From Lunularia cruciata (lineage: Eukaryota > Streptophyta > Marchantiopsida > Lunulariales > Lunulariaceae): 64,000 nucleotides of DNA. The stretch is from NCBI GenBank assembly GCA_948567375.1, contig OX419757.1, forward strand, positions 26,846,001 through 26,910,000. Reading direction: 5' to 3'. Both the position numbers and the translations under genes were made by a program. Shown here in pieces: positions 23,430 through 36,620 of the stretch. The notes under the pieces are model-generated. The model worked only from the letters and a program-made list of their open reading frames with translations. It was not told the origin of the DNA and searched no databases. Within the stretch, counting starts at the first letter, position 1, and the number at the start of each line of letters is the position of its first letter.

Positions 23430-24055
23430 TGGCACTTTAGAGTTTTTGTATGAGTTTTATATGAGTGTGCTTCTATAGTGTATGATGTTGATAATGATAT
23501 ATTTATGTGCAAAAACTATCATGAAATTTGCAATGCCAAAGCTAGTTTGCTCAAATGTTGGAGTATTAGTCTTGGCAGTCATAGTTATATCAATAGTTGC
23601 TCAGAAACTACTTAATGGTAGCCAGATTTTATGTTGGGGCTATTGATCATACTATTGGAGCTACCATCAATCATACTTTTTGTATTGTCGGATGGGCTAT
23701 CAATGGCAACCATTACAATTGGAGTGTTAGGTCAAGTCCATGGGGTAAACCCTTGAAATGTAGCTCCGTAGAGCTCACTTCTCTGATGTTGAGCCTTTGA
23801 GTCCTTAGCTATGGTGGAAAAAGGCTGAAAAGATTTAGCTAGATTCTCTTAGCTAGAGTAGATGTGGCTTGACAATATAATTAGTGCCATTGTTGGCAAT
23901 TTCTTGAGTTGAGTGATTTATTTTTGATTCAATTGAGTATGAATTGAACTGATCATTGTGGAACTTTAGAATTTGTAAATAACTTTCATATGAGTTGTGA
24001 TTCTATAGTGTTTTATGTTGATAGCAATGTACATATGCATGACATTGTCCCCATT
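23430..24055 (+). mobile_element. 3' LTR-like region of element 6 (family L3)
   Basis: Follows the purine-rich CCAACTAGGGGAGCAAG. It starts TGGCACTTTAGAG, aligns with 20277-20822, and again shows the start block a second time at about 23957 (TGTGGAACTTTAGAATTTG). Beyond 24055 the match fades, with possible weak similarity to the body again. Confidence 0.6.
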
Positions 24056-27000
24056 GGTCATGCATTTGCACCCAAAACTGTTCTCTAATTCTCTTTGATC
24101 TAATTGTTGGAGTTTCCTCTCAAGTCCATTGTCATTCTATCCTTCCTCCCCTCTATCTCATGGATGATCTTGAAGTCACTCAACTCTCAGATTCATAGCA
24201 AGAAAGAGAAGTTTATGCTTTAAATTACCTCATTCATCTAGTGAATTGCGTATTTGTTGACTATTAGGTTGTGAAGAATGGCTTTGTGGATCTTCCTCAC
24301 TAGGTTTTGGACAAACACAATGTTTCTTATCAAAGATGGTATGGGTACAAAGGCAAAGGTTATACAGCTGAAAAGGCAATAAAACTACAAAGGATTGCTA
24401 AGATTTGAAATCATCCAGCTGACTTGGACTTCTGACTGAAATCAATCAGCAAAAAATAAAATTCATCTTAGTACACTTGGTTTTATAGCCAGATTTTTTA
24501 TCCATCATTCTACAATAGCCAAACAGTCAATGAGCACTCTTTGTACATGCAAGCCTCTCCTTGAGTGCAAACTATCTTCAAAGGCAATTCTTTAACTAGA
24601 TTGTAGTGCTTTCAAATCAATTATTATATCTTTGGGTCTAAAGATCCTTTGTACTTGAGTTCTTTACTCCAATCACCATTTGGTTTTGACTCCTTTGGTA
24701 TTCTTCCTTCAAAGTGCCTTACGCTTTGTACTTCTTCCCTTCATACTATGACATGTGCAAACACAACTCCAAAGGAAACTCAACTAAGAAGTTTAGCTTC
24801 TAAAGAAGTAGAAGTTTTCCTTCTAAAAAATAAATTATTCTACTAATCTCTACAAAAAAGAAGGAAATTTATAAAATGAAATTTTTTTCAATGTGTGCAT
24901 TACATATTTGCTGCCAAATTTATCAGCTTGTTTTCTAGCAAATCATTATAATGTAGTCCTCTTGGTTTTCATTTTTCATTTTGAAACTTAACACACGGTA
25001 AATTGACATGAAGTAAGATTAATTTATGGCAACTATTGATACCAATTTTTCTTTCTTGAGTTCTTTCAGGCACCTAATTGGACGCAACCAATCAAATGCT
25101 TCTATATCTTTTTGAAGTTAGTGTTTACCTACATAGAGAGGTTCACACTCTCAAAACAAGCATATAATATCTTTTGCACTATTTACTTCTTTTGAGGTTA
25201 TATTCTTTGATCGGTTATAATGGCCAACTGTATAGTTCTCTAGTGGAATTAGGTTCTAAATTTGAGCTAGAATCTAGTTGGAAAGCAAACTAAGAACTAT
25301 ACTATTCATTATCACTCTTGTAGAAGAAAGGAAAATACATATTTCATTTTTAATGTATTCAAAAACTTGGTTTGGATTCACTTGATGTTCTAACTCTTCT
25401 TGTTCTAAAAGCTTTTTCCACATATTTAAACTTTGTCATAGATTGTAAAGTTAATTGGAAGGATCTTATGATCTTGATCTTGTCTATTATAATAAGGTGT
25501 TGTCCTCCATTATAATAAGATGTTTCTCTCCTTTTTTGCTTTCAAGTGAATGGGTTGAAAAGAATTTGCTCCCAATTTGACATTAAACACACCATTTTCA
25601 ATAGGAATTGTTGATTGAAGGTGATATCATTCAAAGAGTCAGGTAAGTAAGGTGGTTGATAAATATAGGTTTTTTTATGCCAAGTAATTTTCAACTTCTT
25701 AATGGGTATGGTATATAACTTGGATGATAACCATGAGGGTAGGTAATAAGGAACTCTAGAACTATTTGAGTGAAAAAATATGCAAGTAAAAACTTGATCA
25801 AATGAGTCCTGAGTATTCAAACCATGAAAAATATTCTAAGCTTAATCCTTTTGAATTATCTTTACTTTGTAAGCATTGAGAGAAAAGAAAATAAATTAGT
25901 TTTTTCTTTTATTGTCAAGTTGAAGTTAACAAACTACTGAAGAGTACTTGTCAACTTAGTAAGGATTTTAGTAAGCATTGTTAGAAACATACTAAAATTT
26001 CATATTGTTGCAAGCCAAGAATAGTTTAAGTTTCAGGTTACAACTGGAAATAAATATCCTAAAAAAATCCACTTTTAAGTATGGAGTTACTTTCAATAGT
26101 TTCAAGTTTCTTGATGAAGTATAGAATTTCAAATTTCTTCTAGTTCATGCTATCTATTATGCTAACTTACAGATACTTCTTTGGTTGGGATAAAAGAATT
26201 TCCTTAGTTGGTTATCCTTTCTTGTTTATTAAGTTGAAGTGAAAGAAAAGAAATATGTTTATTTGAAGACATAAAATATAAATGGAAATATTATGAGTTT
26301 AAAATTAGTTTATTAGTGAATTTTTATTATAGAACAAGGTTAAGGTATTCTATCTATAGCTCTATAAATTTTAGTATTCCTTTATTCCCAAATATGGTAT
26401 TAATATACACTACATTAAGATATTAAATTACTATAACTGTTGAAAATATTTTCTTATCTAATAATATCCCAAGACCTTCTCTTCAAAGTAAAATTAAACA
26501 CTTAATACATAATATATATAAGGCATCATATGAATCATAAAACTTGGATGAATAATGTAAACCTTTGTTTAATGAAGAATTACTCTCTCTTTACAATTCT
26601 TATATTACTCAATAAGATTGCAAACTTAGAACCTATTTTTCTCAAGTACTTTAACTAGAGGATATGATTCTTTCTAAGGTCTCATGAAGGTGGAAGATGA
26701 TATTGGTTTTAATGCTTCTTTGTCTCTTGAGACAAGGTTTGTCCTATAATGATCAGGAACCTTCTATTTGGTCAAATACATGGAAGAAGATAAATTAGAG
26801 TAGATAGCAACAATGAGGTCGGAGAAAAAGATTCCAACCATTCTCAAAAAAAATTACTCTCTTTGGGCATATTTAGTTGATTGGATCCAAGCTTATGAAA
26901 AGATCTTTTAGCATTCTATGTATTCTAGCATTTCTAGCACAAAATGTTTTTTTTAAGATATTGGCAAACTAGTCTACTACTCCCTAATGCTTGTAAGACT

Positions 27001-30000
27001 TGTTCCAACTCTCAAAAAAGGAAAAGATATTTTATATACAACTCATTTCAAGATAACTATATAAAAGCTTTTCTTTTTGTACAAGCGCTAAGAGTTTGCA
27101 AAGTATTTAAAAAACCTATGGGACAAGATATCTTATTATTTGGCTTATCAGATTTATCTCGAGATTCTCTTTTGACAAGAGTGCTCATCTATTAGACTTA
27201 GAGGAGGATGTTTTGTATGTTCTTTTTCGTCTTGAAGATGTTTAAGAGGAACATGGTTCATTCAAAGTATATCTGATGAAGGTGGAGACGCCTCACTAAT
27301 TTTACTCAAAGAGTTGTTCCTTACTGAAGATTATCCATATCTAAGAAACCCGATGTGGGATATCTCCTCGTCAGTCTCAAAGTCAAAAGAACTTGACAAG
27401 GAGCTACTCAAGGTAGAACTATTCTTACTTCTTGTTTTAGAAGCAAAGGTTCTACTTGTCAAATAAAGAAACAAAACTTGGTCTCCTCTTTTTTATCTTT
27501 AATATTGATCAAAGAATTAGAGTTAGAAATGGAAGATTTAAAGAAAACTCCAAGGTACCTTGAATTTCTAGAGTTAATTTAGCTTTGCAAACTTAGGTAG
27601 GACTTATGAGGCAAGAATCTAGGTGCATTAGTGGGAGATACGAAGGTTATCCACCTGCAGCTAAGCATGGACTTCTGGAAGGCAAACTAGATGCCAAGAC
27701 CTCAACACTTGGGATTAAGGACCTCACACTTGGCACTAAGGTTCTAAGCCCATAACTTGGGTATCATGATGTCAATACGAACTGTCATGATGTAAATGTA
27801 AGTTATTGGCCAAGAAACCACGCAAGTTTTCTTTCTTGAGCTATGGGCCAAGAACCTTGGCAATACAAACTCGAGTTCTTGACATCTAGCCATGGGGCAA
27901 AGAACCACGGTACATAGTACCCAATCTCCTTGATACCTCTTCTTTTGAGCATTTTTTTTTCATGTCTAAATATTGACAGAAAACCTGACGTCAATGTACA
28001 TTGTGGGTTCTTACGCTTGGCTATTGGTAAAGAATTGCCGTGCTTGGTGCTTTGTCTCCTTAATTCTACAATTTTTGCTCGTTATTTGGGTTCTTGTAAG
28101 TGTCTATCGGCTGATAACCTTGGTGGTGGGTCTGAGCCTCACAATAGCCACAAATTTTGGTGCCAATTGTGTGCAAGAACCTTGATAAGGGGCACCTAAT
28201 GCTTAGGTATTTTTCCTTTAGTTCTTTGCTAAGAATTTGACTAATTACTTCTAATGATTAGGTATTTTACCTCTTCTTCGCTAAGAAGTTGACTAACTAC
28301 TTTATGTTAAGTTTTGAAATTTACTTCTTTGTGAAGTTAGCATTACCTATCTAGTCAAAATAGTAAGGTCTTTAAAATTTTATGATATTCAGAGAATATT
28401 CTATTAAATTTATAGTTATACTCTTCTTTTCTGTCTTCCTTACTTCTCATATTCTGATATTAAAAAAATTCTTAGTGATAAAAGATATCAAAGTCTAAAA
28501 TTTTTGCAATGCCTTTGAAACTTTGAGCAGGATCTTAAATTGCAGTGGTTTTGTTACAAATTTATTTATATTTTCAAATAGACTAATCTAATCAAAAATT
28601 AAGCGTAAAAAATTGTTTCTATATTATGATCTGATCTATTTTTAAAAAAGTTGGAAGTGGTAGAACTGAGATACTAAGGTCTTCGCATTAAAATATTGGA
28701 ACTAAAGTCTTTAATAATGATAAATCAAAGACCTTGTGATTTAACTTTCAACATATAAAATATGATTTGATTTCAAATATCTTTGTGGTGTTAAAAATCC
28801 AAGAGTATTTTGGTTTACAAAAAAAAAATTTATGCAAAAAAGAAAAGAAAGAAGAAATTTTAGATAAAAGAAGATTTTGAAATGTAGAAGATAATCCTTT
28901 TTTCTTTTCTTCTTTTAGGATCCAAAATCACAATACTTAAGCAAAGGAATTATTCTTGGACATATTTCTTAACACCGTACAAAATATTATTTTATTCTTC
29001 AACCTTAATTTGTAGTGTTACGATGACATATGGTTTTAGAATGAGAATTAAACTTGACTTAGAGAAGCGAGTTGGAACGAGTTGGTAGCGAGTTGGTAGT
29101 TGGTTTGCACTTCTTATAGATTCCACAGTTATGGTATATTGTCGTTTCATTTTTGCAAGTATCTTGTAATCCTATCATTTTTAATGACGTTCAAAATGTT
29201 TGACCAAATCACACTAAATAAAAAAAGCAGGAATAAACTAGGAAAAAAGAAGAAGATTTTGAGTTTTTTAACTTCATAATTTTGGAGTTTGAAACCATAG
29301 AATTAGTTATATAATATTGATGATCTTGATTTAGATTGACTAGAAAGAAATATCAATCGCGCTTTTCATACAATTTTATGACTTAAATGATAACGATCCA
29401 TTTGAGAAAATGAGCTAATTAACCATCTGTAATGAACGTAAATATGTGAATATCTTGATTTAAAATATAGAATTAGCCCGACCAGAAATGAATATTTTGA
29501 GTAAAAGATACCTATCAACAAGTAATAGAATGAGATGAAAATAGAGAAGATTCAAACAATAAATCTGAACATGGACTACAACGTGCTACCCCGGAAGAAT
29601 TGCTTCAATTCTAGGTTCCGCATAATTAAACATGCAGCTTGAATACGTGTTTCTACAAGGATACAAATTGAAATCTTTGTTGTCAGTTAACGGTTGTGGT
29701 GTAAATATAAATTTGAATTCATCTTCATAAATTGATGATTTATTCAAGAAGAGTAAAATTAGTTGCGTTCGTAATAGCATAAAAACAACTAGTTTATGCT
29801 CACGTTGATTGTTTAAACCCTCTTAACAACACCAACTAGGACCACATTTTATTCGATTTTCTTATGATATTATTACGCTCGACGCAAATTTAGCAATTTC
29901 GGTGGATAACAATTATTGAATTGTAAGGTGCTGGAAAATTAATTATTAATTATGAAAAAGGAGCTCGGGTAACCCATGTGATAGGTTATCAATGGATAAT

Positions 30001-30890
30001 GTTTACTCTGGTCAATGAGCCATAACGGACAGAGTATGAAGAGAAGACATGACATTGTGTCCTTAAGACATCTACCTTAAAATCACTTACAATGCTGCCA
30101 TCCATTTTAATGATTCGATTATGTGCTACAATCCTTCTAAAGCCTGTGATGATGCATAGTTCCCTTCGTCAGATTTCCAGTACTGTACACAAGGCCTTCA
30201 CATGAACTACATTCAGTTTGATATGGACAAAAATACCGTGACCAATCAGGGCGTTCAATCCTGGATTAACCTTCTATGTCTTCATGCTCAAATTCGAAGA
30301 GAAATCCAATCGAAAAAGTGGTAGGGATGAAGTCTAACAGTTCAGATTCTTGAAAGAGGAGAGATGAACGAGAATTTGGTCTAAAATATTATAGTATTGA
30401 CATGAACGTATGAAGCCTTCCACTCTTCAGACATTTCTGTTCATGCACGTAGGAAGACGCCACAGGATAGCAAAGAGATGAGAAAGCCCATCAACATATT
30501 CAAACCATACCCAACGCCAATGGGAGCAAAACCGACCTCGGACAAGTGTTGGAACCTCGTGATGAAATGACCCGGTTCCGTACCCTTTCGTAAGTCTGCA
30601 GGCATAACCTGGATGTGATCGACGAGCAAGCTAGTAAAGTAATTCCCCATAACTGTCTGTAATAATAAGTTAGGCATGCTTTATAGTTGGCTTTGTTTGC
30701 CTGCAGAGAAGAGTTGGTCCATATGTAGCCTTGTCATTAGATAAAGTTAAGATCGCCTAATTTGCGGCAAGCAAAGGATACTGCCAACACAAGCGTAACT
30801 CCCAAAATGGCTGACATGCGTTATCGTTATGTAAGTGATATACAACCGAAGAAAAATGACCAGATTCAGAAAGCTAGACCTGGCAGTTGG
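24056..30890. other. AT-rich intergenic DNA, no supported gene
   Basis: Long A/T runs and only short open frames with no recognisable family, on either strand. A diffuse set of imperfect repeats around 27660-28050 shares phrases such as ACTTGG--TTAAGG and GGGCCAAGAACC. I found no LTR, target duplication, tRNA or conserved protein motif. The 78-codon minus frame at 30441-30677, downstream of the transporter gene, is unrecognised and not called. Confidence 0.4.
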
Positions 30891-30895
30891 TTAAT

Positions 30896-31281
30896 CTACA
30901 TTGGTTGCCCATCACCATATTGATTTATCTTCCGACCAGTACCACTCTGAAAACCTTCCCCTCTGGTACTAATGTTCTATATCATTTACCTGTAATACTG
31001 TACAACAAAGATCTTTCCTGCTTACTTGGGTATGGTATGGCCAAATCGATGATAGTAGAGACTCTAATACTGATTCCCCTCATTGTCTTATACGATCAGA
31101 AGAGTAAAAAACAGAACAGAACCAGATCCAAACAAGATCTGCCCTTGGATTCATCGCGGATTATTCTCCCTACATTGGTTGCCTATCACCATATTGATTT
31201 ATCTTCCGACAAGTACCACTCTGAAAACCTTCCCCTCTGGTACTAATGTTGTACATCATTTACCTGCAATACTGTACAACA
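30896..31281. repeat. 112-bp direct repeat, two copies 274 bp apart
   Basis: Copies at about 30896-31007 and 31170-31281 both begin CTACATTGGTTGCC and run to ACTGTACAACA, with a handful of differences by eye. They lie 0.7 to 1 kb beyond the stop codon of the transporter gene, possibly within or near its 3' end. No terminal inverted repeats seen. Confidence 0.85.
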
Positions 31282-31943
31282 CTATAATCAGTCTACATAT
31301 TGGCCAACAGCCTTGAGGACATTGACAGTGAGGCCCTAGCAATTTCATATTATGTACAAGAATAAACTAATCTGGACTGACTACTCCCAAGCATATTGGA
31401 AGGTGTAGGAGAAAAAAGTCCTCAAAATGGGTAAATACTGAGTACATATCGAGTGAGTCCCCGTGAAGAGGACTCGTGAAAATGAACATTGACGAGGAAC
31501 ATGACTGACTCTTCTCATCTGTCATTAATTGCTCATAGTCCAGGAAAGAAACAAGATATGAGATAGAACATCTTTCACTAGGACTATACAAGACATTTGT
31601 GCCAAAATCTTGACGGGAGATTTCTGATGTATTCTTGATATGTTGTCTTCTGTCACACCCGACATTCTAACCAGCTCATGTCTCCGGAGCTCAGAATATA
31701 TGTGGAACTATTCTGAACTCTGAACCTTCTAACTAGCTAACTTACTATTAGGAGCCAAGCAGGTGATGAACTTCATGAGCACGGGAAACATCTCCGTGGA
31801 CAGGAGTTTACGGATAGCAGTATTTCATACTAAATGACACCGTTTTAGCTTTATATACAATATAAAGTACTGACTATGATGCTCGCTCACGACTGCATAG
31901 GTAGATCACGATATAATTAGGAATAAATCGGTAGGCTCTATTA

Positions 31944-34900
31944 CTATACACTTAAGGTAAGGCCGTTCTCCTTGTGGACCTCAGTTTCAACCAACTGAGT
32001 TGCTTCCTCCTTCTGTCTAGGTTCAAGTATATCCTCATCTGGGTCTGTGTCTGGAAGTAAGAAAACGAGACATATCGGAACTAATCTCAAAATATTTCTA
32101 ATCACAACAGCTAGCCAAAGGTACTGAAAGTTAGTTCGAGTTACGTGAGTGAGCTTTAGAAGAAGAGCTCCTGTCCAGGTTGATGTCATCATCCCTACAT
32201 TGTCAACAGACATCAACAGAGAGAAAAAAGTACCCTCAATACCCGGGGGGCACAATTTGGCTGCAAGAATGAGCAGAGGCATCCACTTCAGCCGATTTAT
32301 GGCTTGTGTTAAACCCTCATCTCCAACCACAAAGTAATGGTCAGGGATACCCACATGCCTATTCAGCCTTGTCACAAGAATAAAGTCCAACATGCCAAAA
32401 AGAGCAATCAAAAATTGGATCCAGAATAGAAGGGTGCGGAAGGAAACTCTTTTCAGCTTCTTGTGGTAAATGTACACGGCCAGAAGAGTGCCAATCGCTC
32501 CAGTTGCATATATAGCACCAACAAATTCCTAGAAATTGACGAGACAAATGGGAGCAAATTAGGATCTATAACGCCTTATACTCAGCCCGCATACAGATTG
32601 AACAGCTTCTTCACTCAATAGTCCGTAGGATACATGGAAGTAATCTTTGCATGAGATGGGCAAAAGATATTCCGGAAAAATGTGCAAGAATTAGTTAAAG
32701 TGATCAATGTACGTCAAATGAGAGGATATACCTCAGAAAATCCAGGGCCGCTTTTAAGATCAGTGTACCAAAAGAATTTGCCCTCAGATATATCAGGAGA
32801 TACGGCGAGGGCGAGATACATATACAGAGTTGGACGCCACACTTTCGGATGCTTCAGAGTCAACCACAACTCTTCGGTCACGATCCACAGTTGCTTGGTC
32901 AGCTGCACAGAGCGAGCATGTATTTTATACTTCCTGCAAACATAGAATCTTGGCGTTGAAACAAAACAGTACTCGAACTGCGTTTAATTTTCACTGCTTC
33001 AAAACCCAGCCACATTTAATGTTTAATAATAACCACCGGGGCAAAAATTGGTCACATGTCAACTCATATAGAACAAATCAGCCTTGCAATTCATTAGGCC
33101 TCCGGGGTCATGCAAAGCAGATCTCACAATCGGATTGCCACACTTCAAGCAACTTTCTAATTCGAAGGAACATACCTGTAAATTCTGCGGCTTTTGGGCG
33201 ACACGTTCTTCGTGTAAGATAAAACCGAGGACGAGTAAGAGGACGGCTGGAATCAACAATAAACCAAGTGCTCCCTGCGAGAAACAGGCAGCCCAATAAA
33301 AGCCCTTTTCTTTCTCTTACATCATCAGGTATGCATGTAAAAACCTGTCTCCTATGAGCTCGATAGTCTTTTCACCACAACCCTTGCTTCATCCTCATCT
33401 CACAGCCATTCCACCCTGCAACAGCCAGTAGAATGAGCGGTTCACTGCCAGGAAATACGCCCATTCATAGAGCTGACTGGGGGAGTTTGCTTAAGTCGAA
33501 CATGGAATGTGGATTATAGGCCAAATCTGATCAGATTTGGCTGATTAATACCCAGACCTAGACGACTTTGTTCCCTTGTGAGTGTTTCATTGGCGGATGA
33601 GCATACCCTTGTTACTGCATTCCAGTGTTTTGTTGCACTCAAAGCTTTGATAGGAAGAAGAGATTACTGATAAGGACAAAAGGAGGCATGTTTAGATAAA
33701 AACCTGAGACCCAAGCCTATCCACAGCGACTCCACTGATAGTAAATCCCACCAGTGATCCAACAGATAGAGAAATCGCACATAAACTCTGAATGTCAGCT
33801 GCCAAGTTCGGTTTTTCACGACTCTTGATTGCAACTTCCGCATCAATTGTGGCATCTGACAGGGCAGCACATGCCGCGAGCACCACAAGTACACCTACGG
33901 CGAAAGGTACCCAAAGCTGGCCACCAAGAACAAGTACCAGTGTCCCCACAGCACTAAGCAGGCCTGCATGAAGAATCGATACACAAACAGGGCGTGTTGA
34001 GCAGGCTGAGGCATATACGTCGCCAGCTTCGCGGCTGGAGCAACAATTAGTGATAACACGTCAAAGTACAATGACGAACATTTGGACCGAATTGAACCAA
34101 GTACGAGGTTGGTGCGGGTATCTTGACGTGAACATAACATTTGCGTAGCCAGTAATGAGAGACCATAACTATCAGAGCACATTGGACCTGAAGGTAGATG
34201 TAAAGTTACGCGCTTTTGGACAGGTGGGACCGCATGCGGCAGCCGGCGCAGGTGATCGTAGCCCGCATTTCAAATCATAGCCATCAACGGGAAATGTTCA
34301 TAATGAATATAAGAAATAGTTTTTTAAAGCTCGAGTAGCTGGCAAAATCAAAGTGATGGCTAGTTTGACTGTTTAACTTTTGAGGTTGAGCACAGCGAAC
34401 TTGATTACGAATCAGGATTTGGTAAACCTTCGCAATGATGGGAAGCATATGATATGTTTGATCTTAACAACCATTCCGGAGAACCTGATTTCGCCGGATT
34501 GCTACCACCTAGTCACCAAATTTGCAAAACATTTACCAACTCAAAACAATTTGCAATTGGAGATCGATGGTTCTTGATGCAAGTGTGAAAGCCCCTCCGG
34601 TGATATCATTGAGCAGATCAGTCAGGTATGAGCATGGAAGATAAAAAAAACAACTTTGCAATTTAGACAGATTGCCAGAGATTCCAAGTCCAATATGTTT
34701 GACCTGACCTGTAATCACAAAGTATGGCCTCCGATAGTAGCCTCCAATGGGCAGTATGTCTGTCATTAGACCCCATAAGGGCTTCACTTCCCAGGGGATC
34801 GCTGTCATTCCTCTATACAATTGGACGCTGGATGGTTGTGCTAGCTGCACGTCTTTCCAGTAATAATCGACCACCACCTTATTTAAAGCGCCTCCGACGC

Positions 34901-35446
34901 CTTGTCCGGTCCCGTAAACAACCATGACTCCAAATACGAAGCTGACATACAACTCCTTGTTGAGCATACTGATCCATGAAAATTGCTGGAAAAGCCATAA
35001 AAAACATGTTCGATGGGGTCTTTTCTTCTTGGTTTCTTCCTCAGAAGTAGCAACTTGATCCTCCAAGATCACAATTCCTTCTGGTGACAAGAAAAGCAGA
35101 CAGGGTCAGCAACTCACTAACTTCGGAACCTACATCTTACATAAGGCGATACTAACCTACAATCGATCTGATGTGCTGCCTTGGACTGTCGACCGGGTGA
35201 AAAGAAACATCAACACTAACCTTTTGACTCCAGCAGTTCCCTGTCACTACCACTATTTAGCTGCTTGGAAGCAGAGTGCACCCCATTAAAGTCCAACTGG
35301 GCAAGGCATGATGGGGAATGGGGGCCACCATCACCCGAGTCCAGGCAGACTAAAGGGATGAGTTGTGGTGGTCTTCCATTCTCGTTCCCTTCCTCTGACT
35401 CTTGATGATGGACCAGACGGTGAAATTTGGGTGAGCTACTTCTCAT
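31944..35446 (-). CDS. Folate-biopterin transporter, BT1 family, six exons
   Basis: Major-facilitator-like membrane carrier of the plant folate/biopterin transporter (BT1) family, expected to move folates or pterins across a plastid or other membrane. Exons (minus strand): 35446-35221, 35080-34709, 33963-33704, 33274-33176, 32902-32732, 32528-31944, all with GT donors and AG acceptors. They join in frame to about 570 codons; exon 5 may instead start near 32929 (9 extra codons). Family signatures include FSWISMLNKELYVSFVFGVM, IPWEVKPLWGLMTDILPIGG, RRPYFVITG, SDATIDAEVA, DIQSLCAISLSVGSLVGF, VWRPTLYMYLALAVSPDISE, RLKWMPLLILAAKLCPPGIE and GTFFSLLMSVDN. The first about 90 residues are hydrophilic and could hold a targeting region, though no clear transit peptide is seen. 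The chosen ATG is the first in the open first exon. No stops or frameshifts, unlike all its neighbours. Substrate and location are inferred from the family. Confidence 0.88.
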
Positions 35447-36620
35447 GCCGAAGCGAGAAGATTGAAATAAAGCTACTTGATCTCAGATTTAACACCGCAT
35501 TTCAACGACGGACAAAAGACAGGCTGCAGCGGACATCGAGAATAAATAGTCCACTCCACTGTTTCGTGCTCGAGGTGCTAGATATAGAGGAAGCGACCAA
35601 GAATCGCCCTAGATCGGCAACTTGTATCTAGGGCTCGACGATCAGAACGGTCCCAAACAACTTGTTGGAAAAGGAAACAAATGTTCCCCAAATGATGTGA
35701 AGGAGCTCACATGGCACTGAGAAGAGGAGCTCTAGATGGAGGAAGGGAGAAAGAAATAGACCAAAAGCGTCCAACTTTAACCTTTCAGAGGAAAAAGGTC
35801 AAGGACACAAGCATCAAGCAAAATCCAGGGATCGACAAATCGAGAGGAAAGAAGAGCCAACTTCACACTGGTGGACACAAGTAAGTGAAGAACGGTAATG
35901 AGGCAGGCTACACCAGAGAACAGAAGATGAAGAAACAAGTTCGACATGCAGGTTCAACGCTCTCTCTGAGGTCAATCTTACGAGCACGCGAGATCCAAAG
36001 ATCTCCAACGAAGGCTCATTCTCACATATTCCGTAGTAACAGTACTACTACTCATAACGCCACCCGGTACCCTCCTCACCTCGACCGCTAGCGATGGATC
36101 AACGCCATAATCAAGTATTACTTTCCCAAATAACAACAGAAGAACGCCGCAAGAAGCTTGAGCATATTACTGTTGTTACAACTGCTAGACAGCAGAACAA
36201 TTAATCCCCCTATCGTCCAATCCTCTCTGGCTAGTTGGGTACGGTACAGAAAGTCAGTCAATTTACAACTCAATAATTGTCGTGACGACAAAGCAGCAAC
36301 TCTCAGGTAATCGACTAGATTTGCATCGCTCGAGCTTAAAAACTAAAACGCAGCTGTCCGTTCCATTCCGCTCCACTCCACCACTCTCTCGTCTTCTTCT
36401 TCTCGTCTTCTCCTCCTCCTCCTCCTCCTCTAGTTGTTTCTCTTCTTCTTCCCCATCCGCTGCCGCCCTGCACGGGACCTCCTCCCGACAGAAAGTTTCC
36501 TTCACATTCGACCCGCGTTTCCGGAGTGTTAGGACTTCCCCGATGATTTTTATCCTACGTGGCGAAGTCTGATTGGAGCTCGTAGTCATTGACATAGGGC
36601 TTGAACTGGTCACTCTTGTT
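35447..36620 (-). promoter_or_regulatory. Upstream region of the transporter gene
   Basis: Probable 5' untranslated region and promoter of the - strand gene, by position only. On the minus strand the far part (36380-36460) is a GAG/GGA-rich tract, a frequent feature of plant 5' untranslated regions. No TATA box could be assigned with confidence, and an intron in the leader cannot be excluded. Confidence 0.35.
36385..36460. repeat. CTT/CCT trinucleotide microsatellite
   Basis: Imperfect run of CTT and CCT triplets (CTCCTCCTCCTCCTCCTC in its core), read directly. It makes a Glu/Arg-rich open frame on the minus strand, which I regard as an artefact. Confidence 0.9.

Noticed and set aside
26944-28199. 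Short open frames in AT-rich DNA
   Set aside because: Length is as expected by chance, composition is dominated by A/T-rich codons and no motifs are present.
30441-30677. 78-codon minus-strand frame downstream of the transporter
   Set aside because: Considered as an extra terminal exon, but the transporter already has a stop codon at 31944 and the frame has no family resemblance.
36263-36613. Glu/Arg-rich 116-codon minus-strand frame
   Set aside because: It is produced by the CTT/CCT microsatellite read in reverse; low complexity, probably the leader or promoter of the transporter gene.
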